Source of the DNA: Actinomadura mexicana | GTDB lineage: Bacteria; Actinomycetota; Actinomycetes; Streptosporangiales; Streptosporangiaceae | Direction: 5' to 3' | DNA length: 64,000 nt | NCBI RefSeq assembly: GCF_900188105.1 | Contig: NZ_FZNP01000005.1 | Span: 1 to 64,000, forward strand | Position numbers and translations under genes: made by a program | Part shown: positions 43,907 to 52,887 of the stretch, one piece after another | How positions within the stretch are numbered: position 1 is the first letter of the stretch | How the letters are laid out: every line of letters begins with the position of its first letter | The notes under the pieces: model-generated | Databases searched by the model: none | Seen by the model: the letters and a program-made list of their open reading frames with translations, nothing else | What the model was told of the DNA's origin: nothing

Positions 43907-44682
43907 GGCCCCTCGAAGCCCGCCCGGCCCAGCACCGACCTGCCCTGCTCACCGGTCACCAGCTGGATGAACTCCCTGGCGAGCGCGCTGTGCGGCGCCT
44001 TGGCGACCTCGACGACCGGGTAGTCGTTGATCGCCCTCGCGGCCTCCGGGAACTCGATGCCCGTGACCTTGCCACCGGCGGCCCTCACGTCGGTGCGGTA
44101 GACGAGCCCGGCGTCGGCCTCCCCCAGCCCCACCTTCGTCAGGACGGCCTTGACGTCCTTCTCCCGCGACACCGGCTCGACCTCGACCCCGGCCGCGGCC
44201 AGGGCCGTCTCGGCCGCGGCGCCGCACGGCACCTGGACCGCGCACAGCACGACCTTCAGCCCCGGCCCGTCCAGGTCGCCCACCTTCGCGACCTTGCCGG
44301 GGTCCCCCTTCGGGACGGCGATGACCAGGCGGTTGCGAGTGAACACCCGCGGCCGCCCCGAGGCGTCCCCGGCGCCGGTCACCGTCTTCATGGTGGCGGG
44401 GCTCGCGGCCGCGAACACGTCCGCCGGCGCACCCTGCGTGATCTGCTGCGCCAAGGTCGAACTGCCGCCGAACTGGAACCTGACCCTCACCCCGGGACGC
44501 GCGCCCTCGAACGTCTTCCCGAGCGCGGTGAACGCCTCGGTGAGCGAGGCCGCCGCGAACACCGTCAGGGTCGTGCCGCCGCCCGGCCTGCCCGTCCCGG
44601 AGGAGCCCTCGCCGCCGGCGTCGCCGCAGCCGGCCAGGACGGTGAGCGACAGCACCGCCACCGCCGCAGTGCGCTTGAACAC
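43903..44682 (-). CDS. modA: Molybdate-binding lipoprotein
   Basis: The 259-residue protein has a type II signal peptide (FKRTAAVAVLSLTVLAGCGD, lipobox LAGC). The ModA signature is visible: LTVFAAASLTEAFTALGKTF, FQFGGSSTLAQQITQGAPAD, VFAAASPATMKTV and DAGLVYRTDVRAAGGKVTGI. It captures molybdate (or tungstate) outside the cell. Its start lies 9 bp after the HTH-TOBE gene and its stop overlaps modB. Confidence 0.95.
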   Translation of the reverse strand: MFKRTAAVAVLSLTVLAGCGDAGGEGSSGTGRPGGGTTLTVFAAASLTEAFTALGKTFEGARPGVRVRFQFGGSSTLAQQITQGAPADVFAAASPATMKTVTGAGDASGRPRVFTRNRLVIAVPKGDPGKVAKVGDLDGPGLKVVLCAVQVPCGAAAETALAAAGVEVEPVSREKDVKAVLTKVGLGEADAGLVYRTDVRAAGGKVTGIEFPEAARAINDYPVVEVAKAPHSALAREFIQLVTGEQGRSVLGRAGFEGP

Positions 44683-44691
44683 GCCGCCTCC

Positions 44692-45099
44692 TCAGCCCTG
44701 GTCCGGCACTTCGACGACGACGTTCGTGGACTTGACCACGGCGTCGGCGACCACGCCCGCCTCCAGACCGAGGTCGTCGGCCGCCTCGCGGCTCATCAGC
44801 GACACGACGCGGAACGGCCCCGCCTGGATCTCGACCTGCGCCATCACCCCGTCCCGGAGGACGTCGGTGACGATCCCGCGCATCCGGTTGCGCGCCGAGG
44901 AGAAGCGTTCGGCCTGGCCGGACGGGCCGCTGCCGCGCGCCTGGTCGCGCACGAAGGCGGCCAGCTCGGCCCCCGGCACGCGCCGGTGCCCGTGCTCGTC
45001 CCGGGACGCGGGAAGCCGGCCTCCGTCCACCCACCGGCGGACGGTGTCCGCGCTGACCCCGAGCAGCGCGGCGGCCTCACTGATCCTGAACGTCGTCAC
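44692..45099 (-). CDS. HTH-TOBE molybdate-responsive protein
   Basis: The protein has about 135 residues from GTG 45099; ATG codons at 45123 and 45144 would lengthen it. It has an excisionase/MerR-like helix-turn-helix (FRISEAAALLGVSADTVRRW) and a molybdopterin-type TOBE domain (NRMRGIVTDVLRDGVMAQVE, IQAGPFRVVSLMSREAADDL) that binds molybdate. No Shine-Dalgarno precedes the GTG, and a -10-like TAAGCT lies 7 bp before it, so the mRNA may be leaderless. As the first gene of modABC it likely senses molybdate and represses the operon (inference). Confidence 0.85.
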   Translation of the reverse strand: MTTFRISEAAALLGVSADTVRRWVDGGRLPASRDEHGHRRVPGAELAAFVRDQARGSGPSGQAERFSSARNRMRGIVTDVLRDGVMAQVEIQAGPFRVVSLMSREAADDLGLEAGVVADAVVKSTNVVVEVPDQG

Positions 45100-45271
45100 C
45101 CGGAAAAGCTTAGACAGCCGCATATGCAAGGGGAAGACCGGCAAGAAGCTTGATGCTGCGATATCTCTCTCTTGAGACGCCTCGCAGGTGCGGTAGGCGA
45201 ATCCCTGCCTTCCCCACCGCTCGCCGCGGATGTCACCATCTACTTACATCCCCCGACCGCGAGGAGGACCC

Positions 45272-46246
45272 GTGACGGCACAAGACCCCGCGACCCTGGT
45301 GATCGAACGGCACGGGACGGCGAGCCTGCGCTCCCGGGCGGTCTCGGCGGGCGTCCGGCGGCTGGTCCGGCCCGGCCTCGCCCGGTTCGCGGGCCGGCCG
45401 TTCGACGACCGGGCGCTGCGGCGCGCCGCGCTCCTCGACCGGCTCGCGGCGCGGGCCGGGACGCCGCGGCGCATCCGCGTGGAGAAGGTCCGCTTCGACG
45501 GCTTCGGCGGCGAGTGGGTGTCGGCGCCCGGCGCCGCCCCGCCGCGCGACAAGGCGATCCTCTACCTGCACGGCGGCGGCTGGATCTCCTGCGGCCTCAA
45601 CACGCACCGCCGGATGATCGCCTCGTTCGCCGCCGCGTCCGGCGCCACCGCGCTGTCGGTGGACTACCGGATGATCCCGGTGGTCCCGTTCGAGCGGGAG
45701 GTCGAGGACTGCGTCACCGCCTACCGGTGGCTGCTGGAGGAGCGGGGGATCGACCCCGGGCGCATCGTGATCATGGGCGACTCGGCGGGCGGGCACCTCA
45801 CCTTCGCCGCGGCGCTGCGCGCCCGCGAGGAGGGTCTGCCCATGCCCGCGGCGCTCGCGGCCCTCTCCCCCATGCTCGACATGGACCTGGCCGGCAAGCT
45901 CGCGCACGCCAACATGGGGCTCGACCCCTCCGACCCCGGGGCGCTGCTGGAACGCCTCGTCGAGGGGTTCCTCGGCCATCTCGACCTCACCGACCCCGCG
46001 ATCTCCCCCGTCCGCGCCGACCTCGCGGGGCTGCCGCCCGTCCTGCTCACCGCCGGGTCCACCGAGCTGCTGTACTGCGACTCCGAGCTGATGGCGCGGC
46101 GGCTCGCCGAGGCCGGGGTCCCGGTCACGCTCCAGGTGTGGGACCGGCAGCTGCACGTGTTCCAGCTGTTCGGGCCGTACCTGCCCGAGTCGCGCGCGGC
46201 GATCGCCGCGCTCGGCGCGTTCGTCCGCGACGCGCTGGACGGCTGA
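45272..46246 (+). CDS. Alpha/beta-hydrolase of the hormone-sensitive-lipase (HSL) family
   Basis: The protein has 324 residues from GTG 45272, with GAGGAGGA upstream. The oxyanion-hole motif HGGGWISCG and the nucleophile elbow GDSAGG (Ser171) are intact. The acid is in GSTELLYCDSELMA, and the His is in WDRQLHVFQL. The family hydrolyses acetyl or short-chain esters. No particular substrate can be deduced. It is divergent from the mod operon across a 172-bp region and convergent with the fusion gene (1 bp between stops). Confidence 0.88.
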   Translation: MTAQDPATLVIERHGTASLRSRAVSAGVRRLVRPGLARFAGRPFDDRALRRAALLDRLAARAGTPRRIRVEKVRFDGFGGEWVSAPGAAPPRDKAILYLHGGGWISCGLNTHRRMIASFAAASGATALSVDYRMIPVVPFEREVEDCVTAYRWLLEERGIDPGRIVIMGDSAGGHLTFAAALRAREEGLPMPAALAALSPMLDMDLAGKLAHANMGLDPSDPGALLERLVEGFLGHLDLTDPAISPVRADLAGLPPVLLTAGSTELLYCDSELMARRLAEAGVPVTLQVWDRQLHVFQLFGPYLPESRAAIAALGAFVRDALDG

Positions 46247-46247
46247 G

Positions 46248-47378
46248 TCAGCGCGCCTCCAGCAGCGCCTCGGCGATCATTCCGAGGTTGGCGGCGTCCA
46301 CGAGCCCCTCCCGCCTGATCCGCCCGAACGGTGCCACCACGACGTAGGTGCGCTCACCGTCCGCCGCCACCCCGTGCGGGCCCGACCCCCGGATCCGCTC
46401 CAGTTCGGCGGCGGTGACCTCGGCGGAGAACAGGTGCGCGCGGTGGGCCGACAGGCTCGCGTTCACCTGCCGGGAGCGGTGCCCGCGCAGCCGGTCGGGC
46501 GCCAGCACCAGCCCGGTCTCCTCGGCGACCTCCGCGAGCGCGACCTCGGGCGGGCCGCCCGGCCCGGAGCCGCCCGGCAGCTCGTGCACGGCCCCGTCCG
46601 CGCCCGCGCTCCGGAACTCCCGGACGAGCACGACCTGCGTCGCGTCGAGCGTCGCGCCGGGCCGGTACAGCACCACCGCCGAGATGTCCGGCCGCCCGAT
46701 GACGATCTCGTTGTCCTTGACCCGGTCCTCCGCGGTCACGCGGACCCGGACGTGCAGGCCCCAGCACACACCGAACCGGAACACCACCCGCGCCCCGAGC
46801 AGCACGTTCCCCGCGTCCCGCTGCCCCGCGTACCAGCGCTGGAACGCCGCGTCCCGCCACAGCAGCAGCGGGACCTCGCGCTCCCCGGCGGTCCGGGGCG
46901 CGCCGGCGCCGATCCGGCGCAGCGCCGCCGCGACCGTCTCCGGCAGGCCGGGGGCCGTCGGCACCGCGGACTTCTCCGCGTAGTGCAGCAGGTAGCCGTT
47001 CCTCGGCGCCTCCGGCGGCGCGCCGAACACCACCCGGCCGCTGTCGTGCCACATCCCCCACTCCACGTTCGTGGTGAAGGCGGGCATGGTCGCGAGGTCG
47101 CGCGGGACCCAGAAGACGACCTCGTCGGCCAGGTGCAGGCAGCGCTCCTCCCAGTCGATCTGCCCGTCGTAGTCGTCGTAGCGGCCCTCCCGGTGCTCGG
47201 GGTCGAACACCACGAGCCGGCCGCCGCCGCGCCAGCGGGCCCGCAGCTCGGCGTGCGCGTCCGGCCGCCATGAGGCGACCCCGGGCCTCCGGGGCGTGGG
47301 GCCGGCGAGGAAGACGGCGGCGTCCCAGCGGTCCGGTGGCTCCTCCCGCGCGTGGACGAGGGTGACGCCGGTGTCCAT
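46248..47378 (-). CDS. Nucleoside 2-deoxyribosyltransferase-like - Nudix fusion protein
   Basis: The 376-residue protein begins with a deoxyribosyltransferase-like domain (residues 15-150): VFLAGPTPRRPGVASW, VFDPEHREGRYDDYDGQIDW, LADEVVFWVPRDLATMPAFT and NVEWGMWH. A Nudix-like domain follows (residues about 225-360), with ELPGGSGPGGPPEVALAEVA and EETGLVL. The Nudix box is imperfect: the first Glu is replaced by Gly and the Arg by Ala, while AEVAEETGL keeps the metal-binding glutamates. The protein may clean up or salvage a modified nucleotide. The domain order is clear; the substrate is unknown. It is divergent from a small membrane protein. Confidence 0.78.
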   Translation of the reverse strand: MDTGVTLVHAREEPPDRWDAAVFLAGPTPRRPGVASWRPDAHAELRARWRGGGRLVVFDPEHREGRYDDYDGQIDWEERCLHLADEVVFWVPRDLATMPAFTTNVEWGMWHDSGRVVFGAPPEAPRNGYLLHYAEKSAVPTAPGLPETVAAALRRIGAGAPRTAGEREVPLLLWRDAAFQRWYAGQRDAGNVLLGARVVFRFGVCWGLHVRVRVTAEDRVKDNEIVIGRPDISAVVLYRPGATLDATQVVLVREFRSAGADGAVHELPGGSGPGGPPEVALAEVAEETGLVLAPDRLRGHRSRQVNASLSAHRAHLFSAEVTAAELERIRGSGPHGVAADGERTYVVVAPFGRIRREGLVDAANLGMIAEALLEAR

Positions 47379-47469
47379 ACGGCACGTCCCTTCCGGTCGT
47401 GTGGACCGCCTACTAACGGGTAAACGCTGCTGATAACAGAATCACACTCCCGGTCAGGAGGAATCGATC

Positions 47470-48072
47470 ATGGCTGGGACCATGCGAGTTCCGCGCACCC
47501 GAGGCGCCCTCAGCGGAATCCTGCTGATCCTGCTGGGGCTGTGGGGCGCACTGCTCCCCCTCGTCGGCCCCTACTTCCACTTCGGGTTCACGCCGGACGA
47601 CACCTGGGTCTACAACACCGACCGCCTGCAGCTCAGCATCGCCCCCGGAGCCGCCGCCGCGCTGGGCGGGCTGATCCTGCTGCTCAGCGCCAACCGCGCC
47701 GTCGGGATGCTCGGCGGGTGGCTGGCCGCGCTCGCCGGCGCCTGGTTCGCCGTCGGGCCGACCCTCGCCACGCTGTGGAACGTGCCGGGCGTCGGCGCCC
47801 CGCTCGGCGCGGGCGAGGGGCGGCACATCGCCGAGCAGCTCGCCGGCTCCACCGGCCTCGGCGTCGTGATCGTGTTCCTCGCCGCGCTCGCGCTCGGCAG
47901 GTTCGCGGTGGCCGGCGTCCGGGAACGGCGACCGGACGAACCCGAGCCGCCCGGGTCGAACACCACGCAACCGCTCGTGTACGGACGCTACGCGCGCGAC
48001 AACCAGCCCGGGCAGGGCCCGCCGCCGACCGGCGACCAGCACGTCGCGGGCGACACGCGCCGGGACCGCTAG
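47470..48072 (+). CDS. Four-helix integral membrane protein of unknown function
   Basis: The 200-residue protein follows CAGGAGGAATCG closely. It has hydrophobic segments at about 14-34, 56-74, 77-98 and 125-145. The C-terminal 45 residues are Pro/Arg/Asp-rich and cytoplasmic. No catalytic motif is visible and no family is recognised. It is convergent with a 67-residue membrane protein (4-bp overlap) and divergent from the fusion gene. Confidence 0.72.
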   Translation: MAGTMRVPRTRGALSGILLILLGLWGALLPLVGPYFHFGFTPDDTWVYNTDRLQLSIAPGAAAALGGLILLLSANRAVGMLGGWLAALAGAWFAVGPTLATLWNVPGVGAPLGAGEGRHIAEQLAGSTGLGVVIVFLAALALGRFAVAGVRERRPDEPEPPGSNTTQPLVYGRYARDNQPGQGPPPTGDQHVAGDTRRDR

Positions 48073-48272
48073 CGGCCCCGGCGGCGCATGTTGCGGACCG
48101 ACTTGGTGGTCTCGTAGCTGCCGCGCTCGTCGTCGAGCCGCACATCGTCGCGGTCGGTGAACATGGCGACGAAGGCGACCAGCAGTCCGACGCCGCCGAT
48201 CCAGGGCTCCCGCCATGCGAAGCTGAGCGCCACGCAGGCGACGGCGACGGCGATGAGCAGCAAGAGCTTCAC
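48069..48272 (-). CDS. Small membrane protein, 67 residues
   Basis: The protein starts at the ATG complementary to 48270-48272 (MKLLLLIAVAVACVALSFAW). It has two hydrophobic segments (1-20 and 25-40) and a charged tail ending SVRNMRRRGR. The pattern resembles small conserved actinobacterial membrane proteins. Its function is unknown. Confidence 0.68.
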   Translation of the reverse strand: MKLLLLIAVAVACVALSFAWREPWIGGVGLLVAFVAMFTDRDDVRLDDERGSYETTKSVRNMRRRGR

Positions 48273-48398
48273 GTCACACCCCTCGACCGCGTCCCGGCGC
48301 CGGGGGGCCCGGACGCCCGGACGTTGCGAACGCGTCCGTCGCGGAATCAGTGAGTAATGGAAGACTTACCGTCCCGCAGATGCATCCTGCCACGGAGG

Positions 48399-48431
48399 CG
48401 GCCCGCCGGGGAAGATCCACGGCGGGCCGCG
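48399..48431 (-). terminator. der terminator
   Basis: GCGGCCCGCC (48399-48408) pairs with GGCGGGCCGC (48422-48431) across a 13-nt loop, 16 bp after the der stop. It probably ends the whole scpA-der operon. Confidence 0.7.
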
Positions 48432-48446
48432 CGCGTGATATTTCGG

Positions 48447-49838
48447 CTACTTCTTGCCCTTGCCGCGCTTTTCGCGGATCTTCATGGTGATGTCGAGGGG
48501 CGTCCCGTCGAACCCGAACTCCTCCCGCAGCCGCCGCTCGATGAACCGCCGGTAGCCCTCCTCAAGGAAGCCCGACGTGAACAGCACGAACCGCGGCGGC
48601 CGCACCCCCGCCTGGGTGGCGAACAGCACGCGCGGCTGCTTGCCGCCCCGCACCGGGTGCGGATGCGAGTTCACCAGGTCGGCGAAGAACTGGTTCAGCT
48701 TGGACGTCGGGACGCGGGTGCCCCAGCCGTCCAGGGCCGTCTCGATGGCCGGCACCAGCTTCTCCATGTGCCGGCCGGTCCGGGCGGAGATGTTCGCCCG
48801 CGGCGCCCAGCGCGCGGTGTGCAGCTGCCGGTCGATCTCGCGTTCGAGGTAGTGGCGGCGCTCCTCGTCGAGCAGGTCCCACTTGTTGTAGGCGATGACC
48901 AGCGACCGGCCCGACTCGATCACCATGGAGATGATCCGCAGGTCCTGCTCGGCGAGCGGCTGGTCGGCGTCCACCAGCACGACCGCGACCTCGGCCCGCT
49001 CCAGCGCCGACCGCGTGCGCAGCGTCGCGTAGAAGTCGGCGCCCTGGTTCTCGCGGTGGCGGCGCCGGATCCCGGCGGTGTCGATGAACCGCCACGTCTT
49101 GCCGCCCAGTTCGATCAGCTCGTCGACCGGGTCGCGGGTCGTGCCCGCCACCGAGTCCACGACCGCGCGGTTCTCCCCCGCCAGCTTGTTCAGCAGGCTC
49201 GACTTGCCGACGTTCGGGCGGCCCAGCAGCGCGACCCGGCGCGGCCCGCCGATCTCGCCGAACGTCTCCGCCGGGGGCTCCTCGGGCAGCGCGTCCAGCA
49301 CCGCGTCGAGCAGGTCGCCGCTGCCGCGCCCGTGCAGGGCGCTGACCGGGTGCGGCTCGCCGATGCCGAGCGACCACAGCAGCGACGCGTCGGACTCGGC
49401 GCCCACGTCGTCGACCTTGTTGGCGACCAGCACCACCGGCTTGCCGGACCGGCGCAGGATCTCCACCACGGCCTCGTCCACGTCCGTGGCGCCGACGGTC
49501 GCGTCCACCACGAACATCACCACGTCGGCCAGCTCGACCGCCAGCCGCGCCTGCTCGGCGATCGCCGCGGCCAGGCCGGAGGAGTCCGGCAGCCAGCCGC
49601 CGGTGTCGACGACGGTGAACCGGCGCCCGCTCCAGGCCGCGTCGTAGGCGACCCGGTCGCGGGTCACGCCCGGGACGTCCTCCACGACGGCCTCGCGGCG
49701 GCCGAGGATCCGGTTGACCAGGGTGGACTTGCCGACGTTCGGCCGCCCCACCACGGCCACGACCGGCGCGGGGCCCGCGTCCTGGTCGACGTCCTCGACG
49801 GCGTCCACCGTTTCGATCTCGAAATCGCTCACTGTCAC
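48447..49838 (-). CDS. der: Double-GTPase ribosome biogenesis factor Der (EngA)
   Basis: The 463-residue protein has a GTG start. Two GTPase domains carry P-loops [12 protein letters not shown] (31-42) and [12 protein letters not shown], with switch motifs DTGGW and DTAGI and the specificity motifs NKVD and NKWD. A KH-like C-terminal domain follows ([20 protein letters not shown]). It is essential for 50S subunit maturation. It is last in the segregation/translation operon, 31 bp after cmk. Confidence 0.96.
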   Translation of the reverse strand: MTVSDFEIETVDAVEDVDQDAGPAPVVAVVGRPNVGKSTLVNRILGRREAVVEDVPGVTRDRVAYDAAWSGRRFTVVDTGGWLPDSSGLAAAIAEQARLAVELADVVMFVVDATVGATDVDEAVVEILRRSGKPVVLVANKVDDVGAESDASLLWSLGIGEPHPVSALHGRGSGDLLDAVLDALPEEPPAETFGEIGGPRRVALLGRPNVGKSSLLNKLAGENRAVVDSVAGTTRDPVDELIELGGKTWRFIDTAGIRRRHRENQGADFYATLRTRSALERAEVAVVLVDADQPLAEQDLRIISMVIESGRSLVIAYNKWDLLDEERRHYLEREIDRQLHTARWAPRANISARTGRHMEKLVPAIETALDGWGTRVPTSKLNQFFADLVNSHPHPVRGGKQPRVLFATQAGVRPPRFVLFTSGFLEEGYRRFIERRLREEFGFDGTPLDITMKIREKRGKGKK

Positions 49839-49869
49839 ATTCCCCGGCGGGGACCGTCAGGCCGCCCGC

Positions 49870-50532
49870 TCACTCATGCTCTTTGGCGAGGCGGACGACC
49901 GCCTCGATGACCTCGTCCAGACTCAGCCCGGTCGAGTCGATCTCGTGCGCGCCCGCCGCCTTGGCCAGCGGCGACGCCTTGCGGGTCGAGTCCAGCCGGT
50001 CGCGCCGCTCCTGCTCGGCCCGCGTGACCGTCACCGACGCGCCCGGGTCGGCGGCCAGATCCTTCGCGCGGCGCGCGGCGCGAACCTCGGCGCTCGCCGT
50101 CAGGAACACCTTGACCGGCGCCTCCGGCGCGACGGCCGTCCCGATGTCGCGCCCCTCCACCACGATCCCGCCCGCCCCGATGATCTCGCGCTGGAGCTCC
50201 ACGAGCCGGGTGCGCACCGCCGGGACGGAACTGACGGCGCTGACCGCGTTGGTCACCGCGCGGGTGCGGATCGGGGCGGACACGTCCGTCCCGTCCACCG
50301 TGATCGTCGGCGCCGCCGGGTCGGTGCCGGACTCGATCACCGGGTCCTGCGCGCGGGCCGCGACGGCGGCGCCGTCCTCGACCGGCACGCCCTTCTCCAG
50401 CATCCACCACGTCATGGCGCGGTACATGGCGCCCGTGTCCAGGTAGCGCAGCCCGAGCGTCCGGGCCACGCCCTTGGACGCGCTGGACTTCCCCGACCCG
50501 GACGGACCGTCCATGGCGATGACGAGCGGCAC
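49870..50532 (-). CDS. cmk: Cytidylate kinase
   Basis: The 220-residue protein has a GTG start. The P-loop is IAMDGPSGSGKSSASKGVAR. The CMP-binding regions LRYLDTGAMYRAMTW and GGIVVEGRDIGTAVAPEA and the lid RRAKDLAAD are all present. It phosphorylates CMP/dCMP. The association cmk-der is near universal in actinobacteria. tyrA and aroH lie just upstream on the same strand. Confidence 0.95.
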   Translation of the reverse strand: MPLVIAMDGPSGSGKSSASKGVARTLGLRYLDTGAMYRAMTWWMLEKGVPVEDGAAVAARAQDPVIESGTDPAAPTITVDGTDVSAPIRTRAVTNAVSAVSSVPAVRTRLVELQREIIGAGGIVVEGRDIGTAVAPEAPVKVFLTASAEVRAARRAKDLAADPGASVTVTRAEQERRDRLDSTRKASPLAKAAGAHEIDSTGLSLDEVIEAVVRLAKEHE

Positions 50533-50652
50533 GATCGCTCCCTCTCTGTTCGTCGTGAAGCGGGCGGCGCTCGTCTGCGCGCCGGCGCGCAGAAGCCCCT
50601 TGGAACCGGTCTTCGGCGCTCCAGATTACCGGCCCCCCGGTACCACTGCGGC

Positions 50653-51744
50653 CTAGCCGGGCACCGACCAGCCGCGGCCGCGCAGCTCCTGCGCCAGCCG
50701 CTCGGCCGCCTCCGGGACGACCGACAGCTCCAGCACGCCGAGCGGGCGGCCCGGTGAGTGCTCGATGGTCACGTCCTCGATGTTGACCCGCGCGATCCCC
50801 GCCGCCTGGAAGATCATCGCCAGTTCGCCCGGCCGGTCGGGGATGACCACCTGGACGGTCGCGTAGGCGGGCTGGTCGCCGCCGTGCTTGCCGGGGATGC
50901 GGGACCGGCCCGCGTTCCCGCGCAGCAGCAGGTCGGCGACGTGCGTGGCGGCCTCCTCGCTGCCGTCGCGCAGCAGCGACGCCGCCACGGCGAGATCGGT
51001 GGCGACGGCCTCCAGCACGTCGGCGACGGGCGCGGAGTTGGCCGACAGGATCCCGATCCACAGCCGGGGATCGCTCGCCGCGATCCGGGTGACGTCCCGC
51101 ACGCCCTGCCCGGACAGGCCGAGCGCCACGTCGTCGGCGCCGGTCAGGCGGGCGGCGACCGCGGCCGACACCACGTGCGGGGCGTGGGACACCAGCGCGA
51201 CGGCCCGGTCGTGCTCGGCGGCGTCCACCCGCACCGGCATCGCGCCGCACGCCTTCGCCAGGCCGGTGACGACCTCGACCGTCTCCGGCGTCGCCTCCGG
51301 GGTCGCGCACAGCGCCCACGGGCGGCCGAGGAACAGGTCGGGCCGCGCCGCGCCCGGTCCGGACCGCTCGCTCCCGGCGAGGGGATGGCCCGCCACGAAC
51401 GTGGTCAGGTCACAGCCCAGCTCGGCCGCCTGCGCCAGCGGCAGCGCCTTCACGCTGGCCACGTCGGTGTAGGCGGTCGCCAGGCCGCGCTTCTGCGCGT
51501 CCAGCAGCGTCACCGCCACCGCCGCCGGCGGCACCGCGAGGACCGCCAGGTCGGCGGGCTCCCGCCGCGCCCCGTCCGGCAGCGCCTCGCCCGCGCCCAG
51601 CTCCACGGCCAGGGCCAGCGCCGCCGAGTCCCGGTCGGTCAGCAGCACCTCGGCGCCGCGCTCCCGCATCGCCAGGGCGATCGACGTCCCGATCAGGCCC
51701 GTCCCGACCACGACGATCCGCCGCGCCACCACGTCCTCGCTCAC
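50653..51744 (-). CDS. tyrA: Prephenate dehydrogenase with ACT domain
   Basis: The 363-residue protein has the NAD(P)-binding motif VVVGTGLIGTSIALAMRERG, the active-site region FVAGHPLAGSERSGPGAARP and SHAPHVVSAAVA. A C-terminal ACT-like regulatory domain (VQVVIPDRPGELAMIFQAAG) suggests tyrosine feedback control. It oxidatively decarboxylates prephenate to 4-hydroxyphenylpyruvate. It starts 10 bp after aroH, so chorismate mutase and this enzyme work consecutively. Confidence 0.94.
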   Translation of the reverse strand: MSEDVVARRIVVVGTGLIGTSIALAMRERGAEVLLTDRDSAALALAVELGAGEALPDGARREPADLAVLAVPPAAVAVTLLDAQKRGLATAYTDVASVKALPLAQAAELGCDLTTFVAGHPLAGSERSGPGAARPDLFLGRPWALCATPEATPETVEVVTGLAKACGAMPVRVDAAEHDRAVALVSHAPHVVSAAVAARLTGADDVALGLSGQGVRDVTRIAASDPRLWIGILSANSAPVADVLEAVATDLAVAASLLRDGSEEAATHVADLLLRGNAGRSRIPGKHGGDQPAYATVQVVIPDRPGELAMIFQAAGIARVNIEDVTIEHSPGRPLGVLELSVVPEAAERLAQELRGRGWSVPG

Positions 51745-51754
51745 GTCCGAAACC

Positions 51755-52117
51755 CTACTGTGCGATGTCCAGCCGGAGCGCCGTCGCGCCGCGCAGGTAC
51801 ACGTGCTGGACGTCGGAGCGGGGACGGTCCGTCGCGATGTGCGCCATCAGCCGTATGACCCGCGGCAGCGCGCCCGGGACGCCGATCTCGGTGGCGCACA
51901 GCAGCGGCACCTCGTGGAACCCGAGCTTGCGGGCGGCGAGCGCCGGGAACTCGGCCGTCAGGTCCGGCGTCACCGTGAAGACGACGCTGATGACATCGTC
52001 GGTGGTCAGCTCGTTTCGGGCCATCACCTCGGTGACGAGCTCGGTCGTCGCCTCCAGGATCTGGTCCCGGTCGTCGGCGTCGATCTGCGTCGCGCCACGA
52101 ACCGCGCGTACCGCCAC
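51755..52117 (-). CDS. aroH: Chorismate mutase, AroH type
   Basis: The 120-residue protein uses GTG 52117, with GGAAGG upstream. The trimeric AroH fold is recognisable by VRAVRGATQIDADDRDQILE, DDVISVVFTVTPDLTAEFPA and GVPGALPRVIRLMAHIATDR. The active-site Arg in RGAT is present. It converts chorismate to prephenate. It lies between rluB and tyrA. Confidence 0.94.
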   Translation of the reverse strand: MAVRAVRGATQIDADDRDQILEATTELVTEVMARNELTTDDVISVVFTVTPDLTAEFPALAARKLGFHEVPLLCATEIGVPGALPRVIRLMAHIATDRPRSDVQHVYLRGATALRLDIAQ

Positions 52118-52155
52118 AGTCGTACCTTCCCTTCGCGTCCGGTGTCCCGGTGCCT

Positions 52156-52887
52156 CTACAGCCCGACGGCCTTGTACAGCTCGCCGACCTCCTGGACGGT
52201 GAGCGCCCGCATGCCGCCCGGCTTCAGCTGGCCCAGCTTGATCGGCCCGAACTCGATGCGGGCGAGCTGCTGGACGGGGAAGCCGACCTCCTTCAGCAGC
52301 CGCCGCACGATGTGCTTGCGCCCCTCGTGCAAAGTGATCTCCACCAGGACGCGCCGGCCGACCTGGTCGAACACGCGGAACTTGTCGGCCTTCGCGGGAC
52401 CGTCGTCCAGGGTGACCCCGGCCCTGAGCCGCTTGCCGAGATCGCGCGGGATCGGGCCGTGGATCTCCGCCAGGTAGGTCTTGAACACCCCGTAGGAGGG
52501 GTGGGTCAGCCGGTGCGACAGCTCGCCGTCGTTGGTGAGCAGGATCAGGCCCTCGGTGTCGGTGTCCAGCCGCCCGACGTGGAACAGCCGCTCGGGCACC
52601 TCCACGTAGTCGGCCAGGGACTTGCGGCCCCGCTCGTCCGCCATCGTCGACACCACGCCGCGCGGCTTGTTGATGGCGTAGTAGCGCATCTCGGACCGGG
52701 TCTCGACCCGCTTGCCGTCCACGTGGATGACGACGCGCCGGGGATCGACGCGCTCGCCGAACCGGAACACCTTCTTCCCGTTGACGGTGACGCGGCCCTC
52801 GCCGATCAGCTCCTCGCAGTGGCGGCGGCTGCCGATCCCGGCCTCGGCCAGGACCTTCTGCAGGCGTACGCCCTCGTTCTCGCTCAC
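52156..52887 (-). CDS. rluB: 23S rRNA pseudouridine synthase, RluB type
   Basis: The 243-residue protein has an N-terminal S4 RNA-binding domain (VRLQKVLAEAGIGSRRHCEE). The catalytic motif GRLDTDTEG contains Asp108. KPRGVVS and HEGRKHIVRRLLKEVGFPVQ complete the family signature. It isomerises uridine in 23S rRNA. Its start overlaps the scpB stop. Confidence 0.93.
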   Translation of the reverse strand: MSENEGVRLQKVLAEAGIGSRRHCEELIGEGRVTVNGKKVFRFGERVDPRRVVIHVDGKRVETRSEMRYYAINKPRGVVSTMADERGRKSLADYVEVPERLFHVGRLDTDTEGLILLTNDGELSHRLTHPSYGVFKTYLAEIHGPIPRDLGKRLRAGVTLDDGPAKADKFRVFDQVGRRVLVEITLHEGRKHIVRRLLKEVGFPVQQLARIEFGPIKLGQLKPGGMRALTVQEVGELYKAVGL

